Counted from the stretch's first letter, positions 24,542 to 33,810 are shown. The stretch is 50,578 nt of DNA from JAJZCD01 sp964570005 (GCA_964570005.1 CAZMWE010000005.1:1-50578), one strand, 5' to 3'. The notes: generated by a model from the sequence alone, not told the origin. A program made the numbers and translations.

Positions 24542-27352
24542 CTAAAGCATGTGCTTCAGGAAGTGACCGGTGTAGCTGGCAGGGACTTTGACGATTTGCT
24601 CGGGCGTACCTTCGGCAATAATCTGGCCGCCGGCGTCGCCGCCTTCGGGGCCCATGTCGATAAGCCAGTCAGCGCTTTTAATTACATCCAGGTTGTGCTC
24701 GATGACAACCATACTGTTACCGGCCTCAATCAGCGCGTGCATTACACCCAGCAGCTTTTCGACATCCGCCATGTGCAGCCCCGTAGTCGGCTCGTCCAAT
24801 ATGTAGAGCGTGCGGCCGGTCGGGCGGCGGCTGAGCTCGCTCGCCAGTTTAATACGTTGCGCCTCACCACCACTAAGCTGCGTGGCTGGCTGGCCAAGGC
24901 TGATATAGCCCAGACCGACATCGACAAGCGTCTGTAATTTGCGGGCGATAGCAGGCTGGTTGGCAAAAAAGTCCAGCGCCTGTTCGCACGTCATAGCCAG
25001 CACTTCGCTGATATCTTTATCCTTGTAGTGGATTTCCAGAGCCTCGCGGTTGTAGCGCTTGCCGTGGCAGACTTCACAGGATACATACACATCCGGCAGG
25101 AAGTGCATTTCGATCTTAATGATGCCGTCGCCGGCGCAATTTTCACACCTACCGCCTTTGACGTTGAAGCTGAAGCGCCCCGCGCTGTAGCCGCGCAATT
25201 TGGCCTCCGGCGTGCTGGCAAATAGTTCACGGATGGGCGTAAACAGACCGGTGTAGGTCGCCGGGTTGCTGCGTGGCGTGCGGCCGATCGGGCTCTGGTC
25301 AATGATGATAGCCTTATCCAGTTCAGCAATGCCTTCAATGTCGTCGTGTCTGCCCGGTACGGTGCTCGCTCGGTGCAGCCTCGCCTGCAGCTCTTTCGCA
25401 AGAATATCGTTAATGAGGCTGGATTTACCGGAACCGCTCACGCCGCTCACTACCACCAGCTCGCCCAGCGGGATATCCACGGTAACGTTTTGGAGGTTGT
25501 TTTCGCGCGCACCTACGATACGGATTTTTTTACCGTTGCCCGCCCGCCGTTTTTTGGGCACCGCAATCTTCTTGATACCACGCAAATACTGGCCGGTGAT
25601 ACTTTCCGGCACTTGCTCAACCTCAGCCGGCGTACCGCTCGCCACCACGTAACCGCCATGGATGCCGGCACCCGGACCAATATCCAGCAGATAGTCGGCC
25701 GTACGGATAGTGTCTTCGTCGTGTTCCACTACGATAACCGTGTTGCCCAGATCACGCAGATGCTTGAGTGTAGAAATCAACCGTTCATTATCGCGCTGAT
25801 GCAACCCGATACTCGGTTCATCCAGCACATACAGCACGCCCATGAGTCCCGACCCGATTTGTGTCGCCAGGCGGATGCGCTGCGCTTCGCCGCCGCTCAG
25901 TGTTGTAGCCGAACGCAGCAGCGTCAGGTAGTTTAGCCCCACATCTTGCAGGAACTGCAGCCGGGCGCAAATCTCTTTCAGAACCAGCCGCGCGATTTGC
26001 ATGTCCTTTTCATTCAGATTCAGACTGCTTGCAAACGTCAGCGCCTCATCGATACTCAGGCTGCAGATATCCATGATGGACTTGTCCGCAACCGTAATCG
26101 CCAGAACCTCAGGCTTAAGGCGCAGACCGTGACACGCAAAGCACGGTTTTTCCTGCATGAACCGTTCGATGTCGCGGCGCATAAAATCGCTCTCGGTCTC
26201 TTTGTGGCGGCGCTCCAGGTTCGGGATTACACCCTCGTACGTCGTGTTGAACGTACGACCGCCGCCGAGCGACACGCGGTACGTTTCATCGCCGGTACCA
26301 TACAAAATCCGCTGCATATTTTCGGCACCGATCTGAGCGGTCGGCTCGTGCAGGCTAAAGCCAAAACGCTCGGCTACCGCCTGCAGCTTTTTGACATACC
26401 AATTATCCATGTTGATACGGTTATAGGGTCGGATCGCGCCTTCGGCGATGGTCAGGCGGCCGTTCGGGATGACCAGTTCCGGATCGACTTCCAGACGTGA
26501 CCCCAGACCAGTGCACACCGGACACGCACCATGCGGCGAGTTAAAACTGAACGTCCGCGGCTCCAGCTCCGGAATTGAAACCTCTGGGTGGTTCGGGCAG
26601 GCATACATCAGACTGTAAGTTTCAGCTTCGTCACTATCGGCATTTAGCACTACCACGCGGCCCTCAGCCACTTCCAGTGCTTGCTCTACGCTCTGGGCCA
26701 GACGGCTGCGCGAATCTGCGTCATTCACCAGGCGGTCAGCAACGATTTCGATGCGGTGGCGCTTGGCCTTGTCGAGTTCCGGGAATTCATCAAGTGCGTA
26801 TACCACGCCGTCCACACGGGCCCGTGCAAAACCGGCGCGCTGGTACTGTTCCGGAATGTGCTCAAAGGCACCCTTTTTGTCGATAACCACTGGCGCGAGG
26901 ATCATCAGGCGAGCACCAGCTGGCAACGCCGCAATTTGCTCCACGATGTTCTGCGTGGTCTGGCGTACCACCGGCTCACCATCAATCGGGCAATGCGGCA
27001 CACCGATGCGCGCAAACAACAAACGCAGATAATCATAAATTTCGGTAACCGTTGCAACGGTTGAGCGCGGATTGCGGCTAGTCGATTTCTGGTCGATAGA
27101 AATGGCCGGGCTCAAGCCGTCAATCTGGTCGACATCCGGTTTTTCCATCAGGCCCAAAAACTGCCGCGCGTAGGCACTCAAGGATTCCACGTACCGCCGT
27201 TGCCCCTCGGCATAAATCGTGTCAAAAGCCAAAGACGACTTGCCCGATCCAGACAAGCCCGTAATCACCACCAACTTGCTGCGCGGAATAGTTACATCAA
27301 TATTTTTGAGGTTATGCTCCCGCGCGCCTTTTACGACAATACTCTCACTCAT
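24542..27352 (-). CDS. uvrA: UvrABC system protein A
   Basis: 936 residues from ATG 27352 (MSESIVVKGAREHNLKN, the usual UvrA start). Two ABC ATPase modules carry GLSGSGKSS and GVSGSGKSS Walker A motifs and two LSGGEAQRI signatures. Zinc-binding pairs are seen at CPVCTG, CFACHG, CENCAG and CEVCHG. UvrA finds bulky DNA lesions and loads UvrB; with uvrC at 13358 it gives two of the three repair subunits in this window. An in-frame ATG at 27394 is excluded because TATAAT lies between it and the chosen start. Confidence 0.97.
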   Translation of the reverse strand: MSESIVVKGAREHNLKNIDVTIPRSKLVVITGLSGSGKSSLAFDTIYAEGQRRYVESLSAYARQFLGLMEKPDVDQIDGLSPAISIDQKSTSRNPRSTVATVTEIYDYLRLLFARIGVPHCPIDGEPVVRQTTQNIVEQIAALPAGARLMILAPVVIDKKGAFEHIPEQYQRAGFARARVDGVVYALDEFPELDKAKRHRIEIVADRLVNDADSRSRLAQSVEQALEVAEGRVVVLNADSDEAETYSLMYACPNHPEVSIPELEPRTFSFNSPHGACPVCTGLGSRLEVDPELVIPNGRLTIAEGAIRPYNRINMDNWYVKKLQAVAERFGFSLHEPTAQIGAENMQRILYGTGDETYRVSLGGGRTFNTTYEGVIPNLERRHKETESDFMRRDIERFMQEKPCFACHGLRLKPEVLAITVADKSIMDICSLSIDEALTFASSLNLNEKDMQIARLVLKEICARLQFLQDVGLNYLTLLRSATTLSGGEAQRIRLATQIGSGLMGVLYVLDEPSIGLHQRDNERLISTLKHLRDLGNTVIVVEHDEDTIRTADYLLDIGPGAGIHGGYVVASGTPAEVEQVPESITGQYLRGIKKIAVPKKRRAGNGKKIRIVGARENNLQNVTVDIPLGELVVVSGVSGSGKSSLINDILAKELQARLHRASTVPGRHDDIEGIAELDKAIIIDQSPIGRTPRSNPATYTGLFTPIRELFASTPEAKLRGYSAGRFSFNVKGGRCENCAGDGIIKIEMHFLPDVYVSCEVCHGKRYNREALEIHYKDKDISEVLAMTCEQALDFFANQPAIARKLQTLVDVGLGYISLGQPATQLSGGEAQRIKLASELSRRPTGRTLYILDEPTTGLHMADVEKLLGVMHALIEAGNSMVVIEHNLDVIKSADWLIDMGPEGGDAGGQIIAEGTPEQIVKVPASYTGHFLKHML

Positions 27353-27364
27353 ATAAGCGTGTAA

Positions 27365-27370
27365 ATTATA
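27365..27370 (-). promoter_or_regulatory. -10 box TATAAT of uvrA
   Basis: A perfect TATAAT ends 12 bases before the ATG at 27352, giving a leader of about 5 bases at most. No ribosome-binding site. Confidence 0.6.
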
Positions 27371-27497
27371 CCGGATTTTTTCGTTTTTGGCCATGCCCTC
27401 ACTTCAAACAGTACGGTCTTGGTTATAGAGATGCTTAACTCAATTACCTTCGCAAAAGACCACCACTAAGGTCTGTTCGGCATAACTAGTGCAAACT

Positions 27498-28013
27498 TTA
27501 GTCTGGCTGCGGCAATCGATAAGCATCTGGCGGGTTCGCAACGGCTACGACCAATTGCAGGCTCGCTAGATGCCCTAGACATGCTTCTGTACGCCAAGCG
27601 TGAGGCAACTCTGCCTGTTGATCAAGGCCGAGGCGCTCATCAAGCTCTGCGGCAGTTTGGGCTTTGCCACGTCGAACGTCCAGGAAGCCCATTAGAGCCA
27701 TCTCTCGCGGCGTTAATTCAACGGTGGCAGGGTCAACATCACCAGCGGCAGATCGATCGACAAGGCTATAGGCACGATAACCAAGACCCCGATCCACTAA
27801 ATCTGTCGGCCGGACAGTTCCTCTGACCACAAGATTCTTTAAGGCTAGTTGTGTCAGCATACCGACTTGATGTGCATATGGATCCGTCACTAACTCGCCA
27901 TACAGGCCGCCAAGTTCCTTTCCCCGCATGGGATCACGAAAATTTAGCCAGGATACAATGCCGATCTCTCTCCGGGCAATATCTGCCCCACGTAAGCCAA
28001 ATTGTAGATTCAT
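27498..28013 (-). CDS. Hypothetical protein, possibly winged-helix
   Basis: 171 residues from ATG 28013, which lies 6 bases after TATGAT; the frame is open further upstream, but that part is antisense to the PGPGW gene. The middle (MLTQLALKNLVVRGTV, GLGYRAYSLVD) has the look of the recognition helix and wing of a winged-helix domain, and a second helical unit follows (LTPREMALMGFL, TAAELDERLGL). A DNA-binding role is a guess. It is divergent from, and 79 bases away from, the PGPGW gene. Confidence 0.62.
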   Translation of the reverse strand: MNLQFGLRGADIARREIGIVSWLNFRDPMRGKELGGLYGELVTDPYAHQVGMLTQLALKNLVVRGTVRPTDLVDRGLGYRAYSLVDRSAAGDVDPATVELTPREMALMGFLDVRRGKAQTAAELDERLGLDQQAELPHAWRTEACLGHLASLQLVVAVANPPDAYRLPQPD

Positions 28014-28019
28014 CAGCCT

Positions 28020-28025
28020 ATCATA
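28020..28025 (-). promoter_or_regulatory. -10 box TATGAT, leaderless start
   Basis: TATGAT ends 6 bases before the ATG at 28013; it is arranged back-to-back with the TACAAT box at 28080. Confidence 0.45.
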
Positions 28026-28079
28026 TAAGCATACTGTATGCTCGTCAAATAATTTGTCTTTTGCAGAGACCCGCTTTGC

Positions 28080-28085
28080 TACAAT
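28080..28085 (+). promoter_or_regulatory. Extended -10 box (TGC-TACAAT), leaderless start
   Basis: TACAAT with upstream TGC ends 7 bases before the ATG at 28093. Confidence 0.6.
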
Positions 28086-28092
28086 ACGGATT

Positions 28093-28497
28093 ATGGATTT
28101 TATACGGCGCAATACTAAACGGATCGCGATTGATGCGGCCGGGTATTTGCTGCTTGTAGCCGCCGTCGCGACCGGCTGGCTGCCCGGGCCCGGCGGTGTA
28201 CCGCTGGCGCTGGCCGGATTGGGGTTGCTCAGTATTAATAATGCCTGGGCCCGGCGTCTGCGCGTGCTGTTCCTGAAGCATGGCGGCAAGCTGGCACAGA
28301 TGCTGTTCCCCCGAAATCCACTGGCCGAATGGGCCTATGACGCGCTTGTCATGCTGTTGCTTGCACTGACGATTGTGCTCGAAGTACGTCACGCCAGTAT
28401 CCTGCAAATGGGTTTCGGCGTTACTGCCTTCTTTATTGCCCTGTTTATAGCACTCACTAACCGCGACCGGCTAAACCGCCTGCGGGGCCGCCACTAA
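28093..28497 (+). CDS. PGPGW family membrane protein
   Basis: 134 residues with about three TM segments. The signature GWLPGPGGVPLALAGLGLL (residues 29-47) followed by a polar helix with NNAWARRL matches the PGPGW transmembrane family, whose function is unknown. The ATG at 28093 is fixed by the TACAAT box 7 bases upstream; the frame is open earlier but uses the divergent gene as template. A separate small membrane gene follows after 86 bases. Confidence 0.82.
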   Translation: MDFIRRNTKRIAIDAAGYLLLVAAVATGWLPGPGGVPLALAGLGLLSINNAWARRLRVLFLKHGGKLAQMLFPRNPLAEWAYDALVMLLLALTIVLEVRHASILQMGFGVTAFFIALFIALTNRDRLNRLRGRH

Positions 28498-28522
28498 AGC
28501 ATAAGCTTTTATAAAATATCTG

Positions 28523-28551
28523 TTGATTTTTGTCAAACTGCATCGTACACT
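28523..28551 (+). promoter_or_regulatory. -35/-10 promoter of small membrane protein
   Basis: TTGATT (28523-28528), 17-base spacer, TACACT (28546-28551). Transcription from about 28558 gives a 25-base leader containing GAGGGGG. Confidence 0.6.
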
Positions 28552-28583
28552 CATAGGTAAGTAAACGAAAAGAGGGGGCAGCG

Positions 28584-28790
28584 ATGCAAAGTTTCATCGT
28601 CCTCGGGATAATCCCGGGGACCAATATTCAGACTACCTTAAATTTCTGGCTGGCAGTGACGGCAATTCTTGTACTTGTTACGTTTCGCCGGCGTATGTGG
28701 GCCTTATGCAGTTATGTGCAGCGCCAGCTAGTCGTGCGGCGGATTGCTCACACAATTAAAAACTATGAGCTGCAGCCAGCGGCAGCCTAA
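28584..28790 (+). CDS. Small single-TM protein
   Basis: 68 residues. One or two hydrophobic stretches (about 3-12 and 20-33), then a basic amphipathic tail (FRRRMWALCSYVQRQLVVRR). GAGGGGGC lies seven bases before the ATG, and a good promoter lies upstream, so it is probably a real gene despite its size. It converges with the exonuclease I gene. Function unknown. Confidence 0.72.
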   Translation: MQSFIVLGIIPGTNIQTTLNFWLAVTAILVLVTFRRRMWALCSYVQRQLVVRRIAHTIKNYELQPAAA

Positions 28791-28811
28791 TTCCGGATTA
28801 AGTCTCAGCCT

Positions 28812-30254
28812 CTACTCCGTGTCCATGACCGGCATAATGCTCTCGGCATAGAGCTGGAGCTCTTCGAGTAAGTAGAGCTTTTCTTCACCGCGCCCGCTTT
28901 CCACTAGCTGACTCAGGCGGTGCATGAACTTCGCCAGCTTGCTACCTGCGCCTCCGTCCATCAAAACGTGGTAGCGGTATTTTTCCCACTCCGCACGTTC
29001 TTCGTCAGTCAGGCTGCCGGAAAAATTGCGGGCTTTATAGCGTGGCAGCAGATCTTTGAGCCGCTGGTCATTGAACTTTTCCGTGTAATCACCAAGATCG
29101 GCGGGTTTTGCCGCGCGCACTACGCTCGACAGTTTTTTATCGCCTTCAGCTACAAACCCGTCGTATAATGCCGTATCCGCATCGGGCGCATTGCGACTCC
29201 AGTGTTCGCCCCGTTCGTCGTCCAGCAGATCGCGGGCTTTGACGATATTAGCCCGCAGTTCAGGTAACGCTTTCAGTATAGCCCGATGTCCTTCCATAAG
29301 CGCCGGTGTAATCTTCAGCCGCTCCTGCACGTCCGGCAGCTGCAGAATGCCGATTGGTGCAATCGCCGGACAGTGGTTATATTTGAGCGTCTTAACCGGC
29401 AAACGCGGCGGGGCGTCAGAATCTTTCGTAAACCGCCAGCGAGCAGCCAGTTCCTCAGGAGCTAGTCCCTTAAATTCACTAGGGTCATGGCGTAAATCAT
29501 ACACGATCGCGCCCTCACGGTCGTCACCGATGTGTATTGGCTGCACCACGGCCGTCTTTTCGGTCTCATTAGCATACCGGCCGCTGCTGTACACAAACAC
29601 GGAGTTGTCCTGCAAAAACTGCTTCACGTCATTTTTGCCGCGTACTTTCAGAAGCGTTTCAAACAGCTTCGGCTGCTTGGTTTTAACCAGACGAGCCACT
29701 TCAATGCTAGCCAGCACATCGTTCAGCGCATCGTGAGCATGATCGTGGTCAACCCCGTTCAGTTTCGTGATAAGCTCCAGCCGATTCGTCGGCTTGCCGT
29801 CTACTACCGGCCACTTGATACCATCCGGCCGGAGCGCCCGGGTCATACGCACCACGTCCAACAGGTCCCAGCGGCTGCGGCCATCCTGCCACTGCCATTC
29901 GTACGGGTCGTAAAAGTTACGCCACAACAAAAAGCGCATGAATTCATCATCGAACCGTACCGTGTTGTAACCCACAAAGATCGTGTCCCGCAACGCGACT
30001 TGCTCAAAGAATAACTTACAAAACTCGGCCTCGGTCACACCGTCCTGCAAGGTAGACTGCGGCGTGATACCGGTTATGAGAATGGCATCCGGATCGGGCA
30101 ATATGTCTTCGCTGAGCCGAATCAGTACGTTTACCGGCTCACCAACCAGGTTCAAGTCCATGTCGGTACGCTGCCCGGCAAATTGCATAATCCGCGCCTC
30201 GCGGCTATTAATACCCGACGTCTCCAGGTCATACCAGAAGAAACTCTGCGCCAT
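28812..30254 (-). CDS. sbcB: Exodeoxyribonuclease I
   Basis: 480 residues, close to the 475 of E. coli ExoI. DEDDh active site: FFWYDLETSG (D9, E11), GYNTVRFDDEFMR (DD pair) and HDHAHDALNDVLA with the catalytic His and final Asp. The C-terminal part matches the ExoI-specific SH3-like and helical domains. It degrades single-stranded DNA 3' to 5' and acts in recombination and mismatch repair. ATG lies 6 bases after TACACT with a TGC extension, a leaderless arrangement. Confidence 0.95.
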   Translation of the reverse strand: MAQSFFWYDLETSGINSREARIMQFAGQRTDMDLNLVGEPVNVLIRLSEDILPDPDAILITGITPQSTLQDGVTEAEFCKLFFEQVALRDTIFVGYNTVRFDDEFMRFLLWRNFYDPYEWQWQDGRSRWDLLDVVRMTRALRPDGIKWPVVDGKPTNRLELITKLNGVDHDHAHDALNDVLASIEVARLVKTKQPKLFETLLKVRGKNDVKQFLQDNSVFVYSSGRYANETEKTAVVQPIHIGDDREGAIVYDLRHDPSEFKGLAPEELAARWRFTKDSDAPPRLPVKTLKYNHCPAIAPIGILQLPDVQERLKITPALMEGHRAILKALPELRANIVKARDLLDDERGEHWSRNAPDADTALYDGFVAEGDKKLSSVVRAAKPADLGDYTEKFNDQRLKDLLPRYKARNFSGSLTDEERAEWEKYRYHVLMDGGAGSKLAKFMHRLSQLVESGRGEEKLYLLEELQLYAESIMPVMDTE

Positions 30255-30260
30255 ATGGCC

Positions 30261-30266
30261 AGTGTA
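30261..30266 (-). promoter_or_regulatory. Extended -10 box (TGC-TACACT), leaderless start of sbcB
   Basis: TACACT ends 6 bases before the ATG at 30254; no Shine-Dalgarno site. Confidence 0.5.
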
Positions 30267-30308
30267 GCATTTCTTACGAGCACTCCCTAGCCGGCCACGA
30301 GGACTATC

Positions 30309-31130
30309 CTAAAAGCTGTCGCGAACACGCCGGAGGTCGTCAATTACAAGTTCTAGGGTTGCGTCATCTATACCCATGTTGGCAGCTACGTGTCGCACTA
30401 TGCGGTACAGAAGCGGACCGTGTCGTGAATCCTCGTCAATTACGTAATTCCTGAGCGCCCCACCAAACCTATCTATGTCGTCGTGCGCTGGCACGCCACG
30501 AGCCGTATAAATATCTACGAGCGCAGCCTTCATACGGCCCCTCAAGTCCGCACCCCACCTGGCTGCGTCGTACTCTTCATCCGCCCTATGTGCATATTCG
30601 ACTACTTCAGGAGCATCCGACGACATGCCTTCGCCTGGGAGCATCTGATCGGCCACTGTAGCGTACCTAAGCTTCTGCTCGTCAGTCAGGTGGCTTGATG
30701 TATATATGCTGGCTTGGAGTGACCGCTTCCGATCCGTGGCATCAGAAGTACCGCCCAATAGAAAAATGTTGTATTCATCGACAATCGCTCGGGCAGCAGT
30801 GACTCGTTCCTCAAGAGAGCGTAACCTGTACAACGCAACAAGGTCTGCGGGATCGACGTCTGAGGATGGTCCATAGGTATCAACCTGAGCTCGAATAGCC
30901 TGCAAGCAATCGTCCAGATCGTACTCGGCGTTAGCAGCAAGAAATCGCCGCAGATACTCAGCGGCAGGATCGCCAGCCTCTGACAGAGCGTCCAATACAA
31001 AATTCTGGCTGGCCGCCTCTTCCGCTCTACGGCTTGCCACTAGATCAGCTTCGGCCGCTATATCATATGGCAACAGCTCCACGAACTGCGCTACTTCTAC
31101 TTTCACTTCAAAATCTCTTGGCTCTGTCAT
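30309..31130 (-). CDS. Hypothetical acidic helical protein
   Basis: 273 residues, soluble, strongly acidic and mostly helical by composition (EADLVASRRAEEAASQ, RLRSLEERVTAARAIVDEY, ATLELVIDDLRRVRDSF). No TM segment, no cysteine and no catalytic motif seen. It lies between sbcB and obgE with its own TAGTAT box 6 bases before the ATG. Lineage-specific orphan; some AGA arginine codons appear, as in the other orphans. Confidence 0.68.
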   Translation of the reverse strand: MTEPRDFEVKVEVAQFVELLPYDIAAEADLVASRRAEEAASQNFVLDALSEAGDPAAEYLRRFLAANAEYDLDDCLQAIRAQVDTYGPSSDVDPADLVALYRLRSLEERVTAARAIVDEYNIFLLGGTSDATDRKRSLQASIYTSSHLTDEQKLRYATVADQMLPGEGMSSDAPEVVEYAHRADEEYDAARWGADLRGRMKAALVDIYTARGVPAHDDIDRFGGALRNYVIDEDSRHGPLLYRIVRHVAANMGIDDATLELVIDDLRRVRDSF

Positions 31131-31136
31131 AGCTTT

Positions 31137-31142
31137 ATACTA
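31137..31142 (-). promoter_or_regulatory. -10-like box TAGTAT, leaderless start
   Basis: TAGTAT ends 6 bases before the ATG at 31130. The match is weaker than for the neighbours. Confidence 0.35.
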
Positions 31143-31156
31143 AAGCTCCAGATTGC

Positions 31157-32431
31157 TTAATACTCGAACTTGCCGCCGGCGATGCGAACGATATTGCCGG
31201 GCTCGATGCCTTGGCGGCGGAGTTCGTGCATGATGCCCTGCTTTTGCATGATGGCACGCAGACGCCGCACCCCTTCGTCGTTATTAAAGTCCGTACGGAT
31301 GGCAAAGCGCTCGATCTTGCTGCCGGTCACCAGGAAGGTGTCGGCATTCTCGCGGCTAACCCGCCAGATGCTCTGGTCTTTTAGACGCAGGACCGGCACC
31401 AGCTTTTCCTCCGGCTCGGACTCGGCCTGTTTTTTGCGCTCCGCAGCAACGGCGTCGCGCACTGCATAGAGTAACGGCTTCAGGTTTTCGTGTGCCTGGC
31501 TACTGATGGCGAACAGCTCCATACCAGCAGGAAGCATTTTTTCAAATGCAGCCCGTTTGGCGGCCAGTTCTTCGGGCAGGATCAGATCGATTTTGCTTAA
31601 AACCACTATCTGGCGCTTAACGGCCAGGTTCTGCCGGTAAGTCTGGAGCTCGTTCTGGATGGTTTGGTAATCGCCCACCGTATCTTCACCCGTCACGTCT
31701 ACCAGGTGCAGCAAGACGGCAGTACGCTCCACGTGTCGCAGGAATTCATCACCCAAGCCTTTACCTTCGGCTGCACCCTCAATGAGCCCCGGGATATCGG
31801 CGATCAGCAGGCTGCTTTCACGGTCGATATCCACCACACCAAGATTCGGCGTCAGGGTTGTGAAAGGGTAGTCTGCTATCTCCGGACGGGCGTTACTGAT
31901 CACGGAAAGCAGCGTGGATTTGCCGGCATTCGGCAGCCCGACCAGACCGACATCAGCGATCAGTTTGAGCTCCAGTGTCAGCTCCTGCTCCTCGCCCACC
32001 TCCCCTTTTTCGGCGAATTTGGGCGCCTGGCGGGTGCTGCTTAAGAAATGTGCGTTGCCGAAACCGCCGCGCCCGCCGTGAGCTACCACCGCCTCCTGAC
32101 CGTCTTCGGTCAGGTCAGCCAGGGTCAGGCCTTCCGCGTTCGTGACGATCGTGCCCACTGGGACCTCGACATGCAAGTCTACGCCGCGCCGGCCGTGCTT
32201 GCGCACCTTGTCACCTGCGCCGCCATCCTCGGCCTTCAGCTCCTTGTGATATCGGAACTGCACTAGCGTATTCTGGTTACGGCTCGCCGCGAATACAATG
32301 TCACCGCCATTGCCGCCGTCACCGCCATCCGGCCCGCCGCGGTCAACGTACTTTTCGTGGCGAAAACTCATCCGGCCGTCACCACCATTACCGGCTCGCG
32401 CCGCTACCGTTACGTGATCAATAAACTTCAT
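31157..32431 (-). CDS. obgE: GTPase ObgE/CgtA
   Basis: 424 residues in three domains: the Gly-rich Obg fold (MKFIDHVTVAARAGNGGDG, GGPDGGDGGNGGD), the GTPase with G1 GLPNAGKST, G3 DIPGLIEGA and G4 SKID, and the C-terminal OCT domain (about 340-424). ObgE assists 50S ribosome assembly and stress control, and is nearly universal. The ATG lies 7 bases after TATACT preceded by TGC. Confidence 0.97.
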   Translation of the reverse strand: MKFIDHVTVAARAGNGGDGRMSFRHEKYVDRGGPDGGDGGNGGDIVFAASRNQNTLVQFRYHKELKAEDGGAGDKVRKHGRRGVDLHVEVPVGTIVTNAEGLTLADLTEDGQEAVVAHGGRGGFGNAHFLSSTRQAPKFAEKGEVGEEQELTLELKLIADVGLVGLPNAGKSTLLSVISNARPEIADYPFTTLTPNLGVVDIDRESSLLIADIPGLIEGAAEGKGLGDEFLRHVERTAVLLHLVDVTGEDTVGDYQTIQNELQTYRQNLAVKRQIVVLSKIDLILPEELAAKRAAFEKMLPAGMELFAISSQAHENLKPLLYAVRDAVAAERKKQAESEPEEKLVPVLRLKDQSIWRVSRENADTFLVTGSKIERFAIRTDFNNDEGVRRLRAIMQKQGIMHELRRQGIEPGNIVRIAGGKFEY

Positions 32432-32438
32432 TACCTAC

Positions 32439-32444
32439 AGTATA
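32439..32444 (-). promoter_or_regulatory. Extended -10 box (TGC-TATACT), leaderless start of obgE
   Basis: TATACT ends 7 bases before the ATG at 32431. The mRNA is expected to begin at the start codon. Confidence 0.6.
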
Positions 32445-32478
32445 GCAGATACGCTGGCAAACTAGCGAAAAATATGTT

Positions 32479-33618
32479 CTAGCGATATATATAAACAACG
32501 TCGCTATACCGGCCGCCATCAAAACCAGTTGCCGCCGACACCCACCCATCATTAGGAAGGTAGTCCTTGCTATGTCCTACACGGTTAAATCCCGCTAACC
32601 CATTCATATCACTGTATTGTATCTCGGTCTGATCTGCGGATACAGCGTCGACAATGCCCACATGGTTACCGCGTGTAGTCTGCACCACAGCTCCAGCTAC
32701 CGGCGTAGTACTGACCGTCCATCCGCTCAGGCGTGCAAAATATGCCCAAGTACTTGCATTACCCCAGTTGCTTGGTACGCCAGCCATGGCTGCAGCGTAG
32801 TAGGTGCACCAACCCGGGTCATAACCATTGCTTCCATAAGTGGGCGTAAATGAGCCGCCCAAGATACTAAATGTAGATGTAGATTTAGACCGCGCAGCCT
32901 GAATTATTTGGCCATTAGGAATAAGCACCTGTTCACCAACATGAATGCCAGCTATCTCGGCATCATTAGATTCGGTGATTTGGTCTGAATTAGCGCTAAA
33001 TTTGGCAGCCAGACTCTGGAGAGTATCGCCTGCCTGTACGGTATAGACGAGGCCATTTACCGGAGGGATTACAAGCTTAGTACCGAGTGCTACCGTAGCA
33101 CCGGTGATGCTGTTAGACCAACGAATACTATCAGTCGTAATGCTAAATTTTTGAGCGATGGAAGCAAGCGTATCACCACTCTGGACGGTATACGTTTGAA
33201 TATCATCCCGGCTTTTAAGGGCGGTGGCCACAATCTGTGGCTTGGCCACGACACTGGTTTCACTGGCACTGACCGCCACAGTAGCCTGCGCACTCTGTGC
33301 CTGGTTATTGACAGCGTTGCTTTCCGGCAAATCAGCCATACGCGCCACATTGGCGGCAATGTCAAATGAAGTCAGGCCGTCAACCGGATTCGCGGCGGCA
33401 TTGTCACTTAAAGCGCCGGTCGTCACGGCAGCATTGGCATGGAAACCACCCGTAACAAAGAATACAACCGCGGCTAGTATTACCACATTGGCCGTCACCA
33501 GCCCATAGCGAATCAGCCGCTTGCGAACGCTCTTGCGCTTAAGCGTTTTCTGCAAACGAGAGCTTACGTGCGTCCGTTTCAGGCCGCCGATGTGGGCCGA
33601 TAGCGACCCGATGTTCAC
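32479..33618 (-). CDS. LysM-CHAP peptidoglycan hydrolase, membrane-anchored
   Basis: 379 residues from a GTG start. A basic N-terminus is followed by a TM or signal segment at about 38-56, a linker, LysM 1 at 142-185 (YTVQSGDTLASIAQKF), LysM 2 at 191-234 (YTVQAGDTLQSLAAKF), and a CHAP domain at 265-378 with candidate catalytic C271 (DPGWCTYYAA) and H319 (GNHVGIVDAV). LysM binds peptidoglycan glycans and CHAP cleaves the peptides as an amidase or endopeptidase. In an episymbiont it may serve its own wall growth or act on the host wall; the sequence does not decide. An inverted repeat lies upstream. Confidence 0.92.
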   Translation of the reverse strand: MNIGSLSAHIGGLKRTHVSSRLQKTLKRKSVRKRLIRYGLVTANVVILAAVVFFVTGGFHANAAVTTGALSDNAAANPVDGLTSFDIAANVARMADLPESNAVNNQAQSAQATVAVSASETSVVAKPQIVATALKSRDDIQTYTVQSGDTLASIAQKFSITTDSIRWSNSITGATVALGTKLVIPPVNGLVYTVQAGDTLQSLAAKFSANSDQITESNDAEIAGIHVGEQVLIPNGQIIQAARSKSTSTFSILGGSFTPTYGSNGYDPGWCTYYAAAMAGVPSNWGNASTWAYFARLSGWTVSTTPVAGAVVQTTRGNHVGIVDAVSADQTEIQYSDMNGLAGFNRVGHSKDYLPNDGWVSAATGFDGGRYSDVVYIYR

Positions 33619-33674
33619 ATTACTAATGTCTATAGCTCCTGCGCTGAGGCCTTACGACCGTCTTCGCTTTTACC

Positions 33675-33680
33675 ACTATA
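33675..33680 (-). promoter_or_regulatory. Possible -10 box TATAGT of the LysM-CHAP gene
   Basis: TATAGT, with the inverted repeat 33681-33714 occupying the place of the -35. The leader would be about 50 bases. A second box, TATAGA, lies 10 bases before the GTG and is an alternative. Confidence 0.35.
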
Positions 33681-33714
33681 AACTTGAGATTGGCTGAATA
33701 ACCATTCTCAAGTT
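33681..33714. repeat. Inverted repeat, possible operator
   Basis: Arms AACTTGAGATTGGCT (33681-33695) and AACCATTCTCAAGTT (33700-33714) match at 13 of 15 positions around a 4-base centre. No T-run follows on either side, so an intrinsic terminator is unlikely. It abuts the possible -10 of the LysM-CHAP gene. Confidence 0.45.
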
Positions 33715-33810
33715 ACCCGCTCATTATACCAAATATCGCTACCGCACCAACATTTCAAGCGTGATTCACCCCAGTTAATGTATTATGGCACGCGAAGTTT
33801 AAGAGAAAAA

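Noticed and set aside
25346..26500. Two long plus-strand frames of 180-200 codons
   Set aside because: Antisense to the conserved zinc-finger and ATPase regions of uvrA; His/Gln/Arg-rich composition and no start signals.
28014..28289. N-terminal extension of the 27498 gene to 263 residues
   Set aside because: The extension is antisense to the PGPGW gene, and a -10 box lies 6 bases before the internal ATG at 28013.
8210..33770. GTGATTCAC palindromes near 8210 and 33762 as a shared operator
   Set aside because: Only nine bases, different positions relative to genes, and not repeated elsewhere; probably chance.
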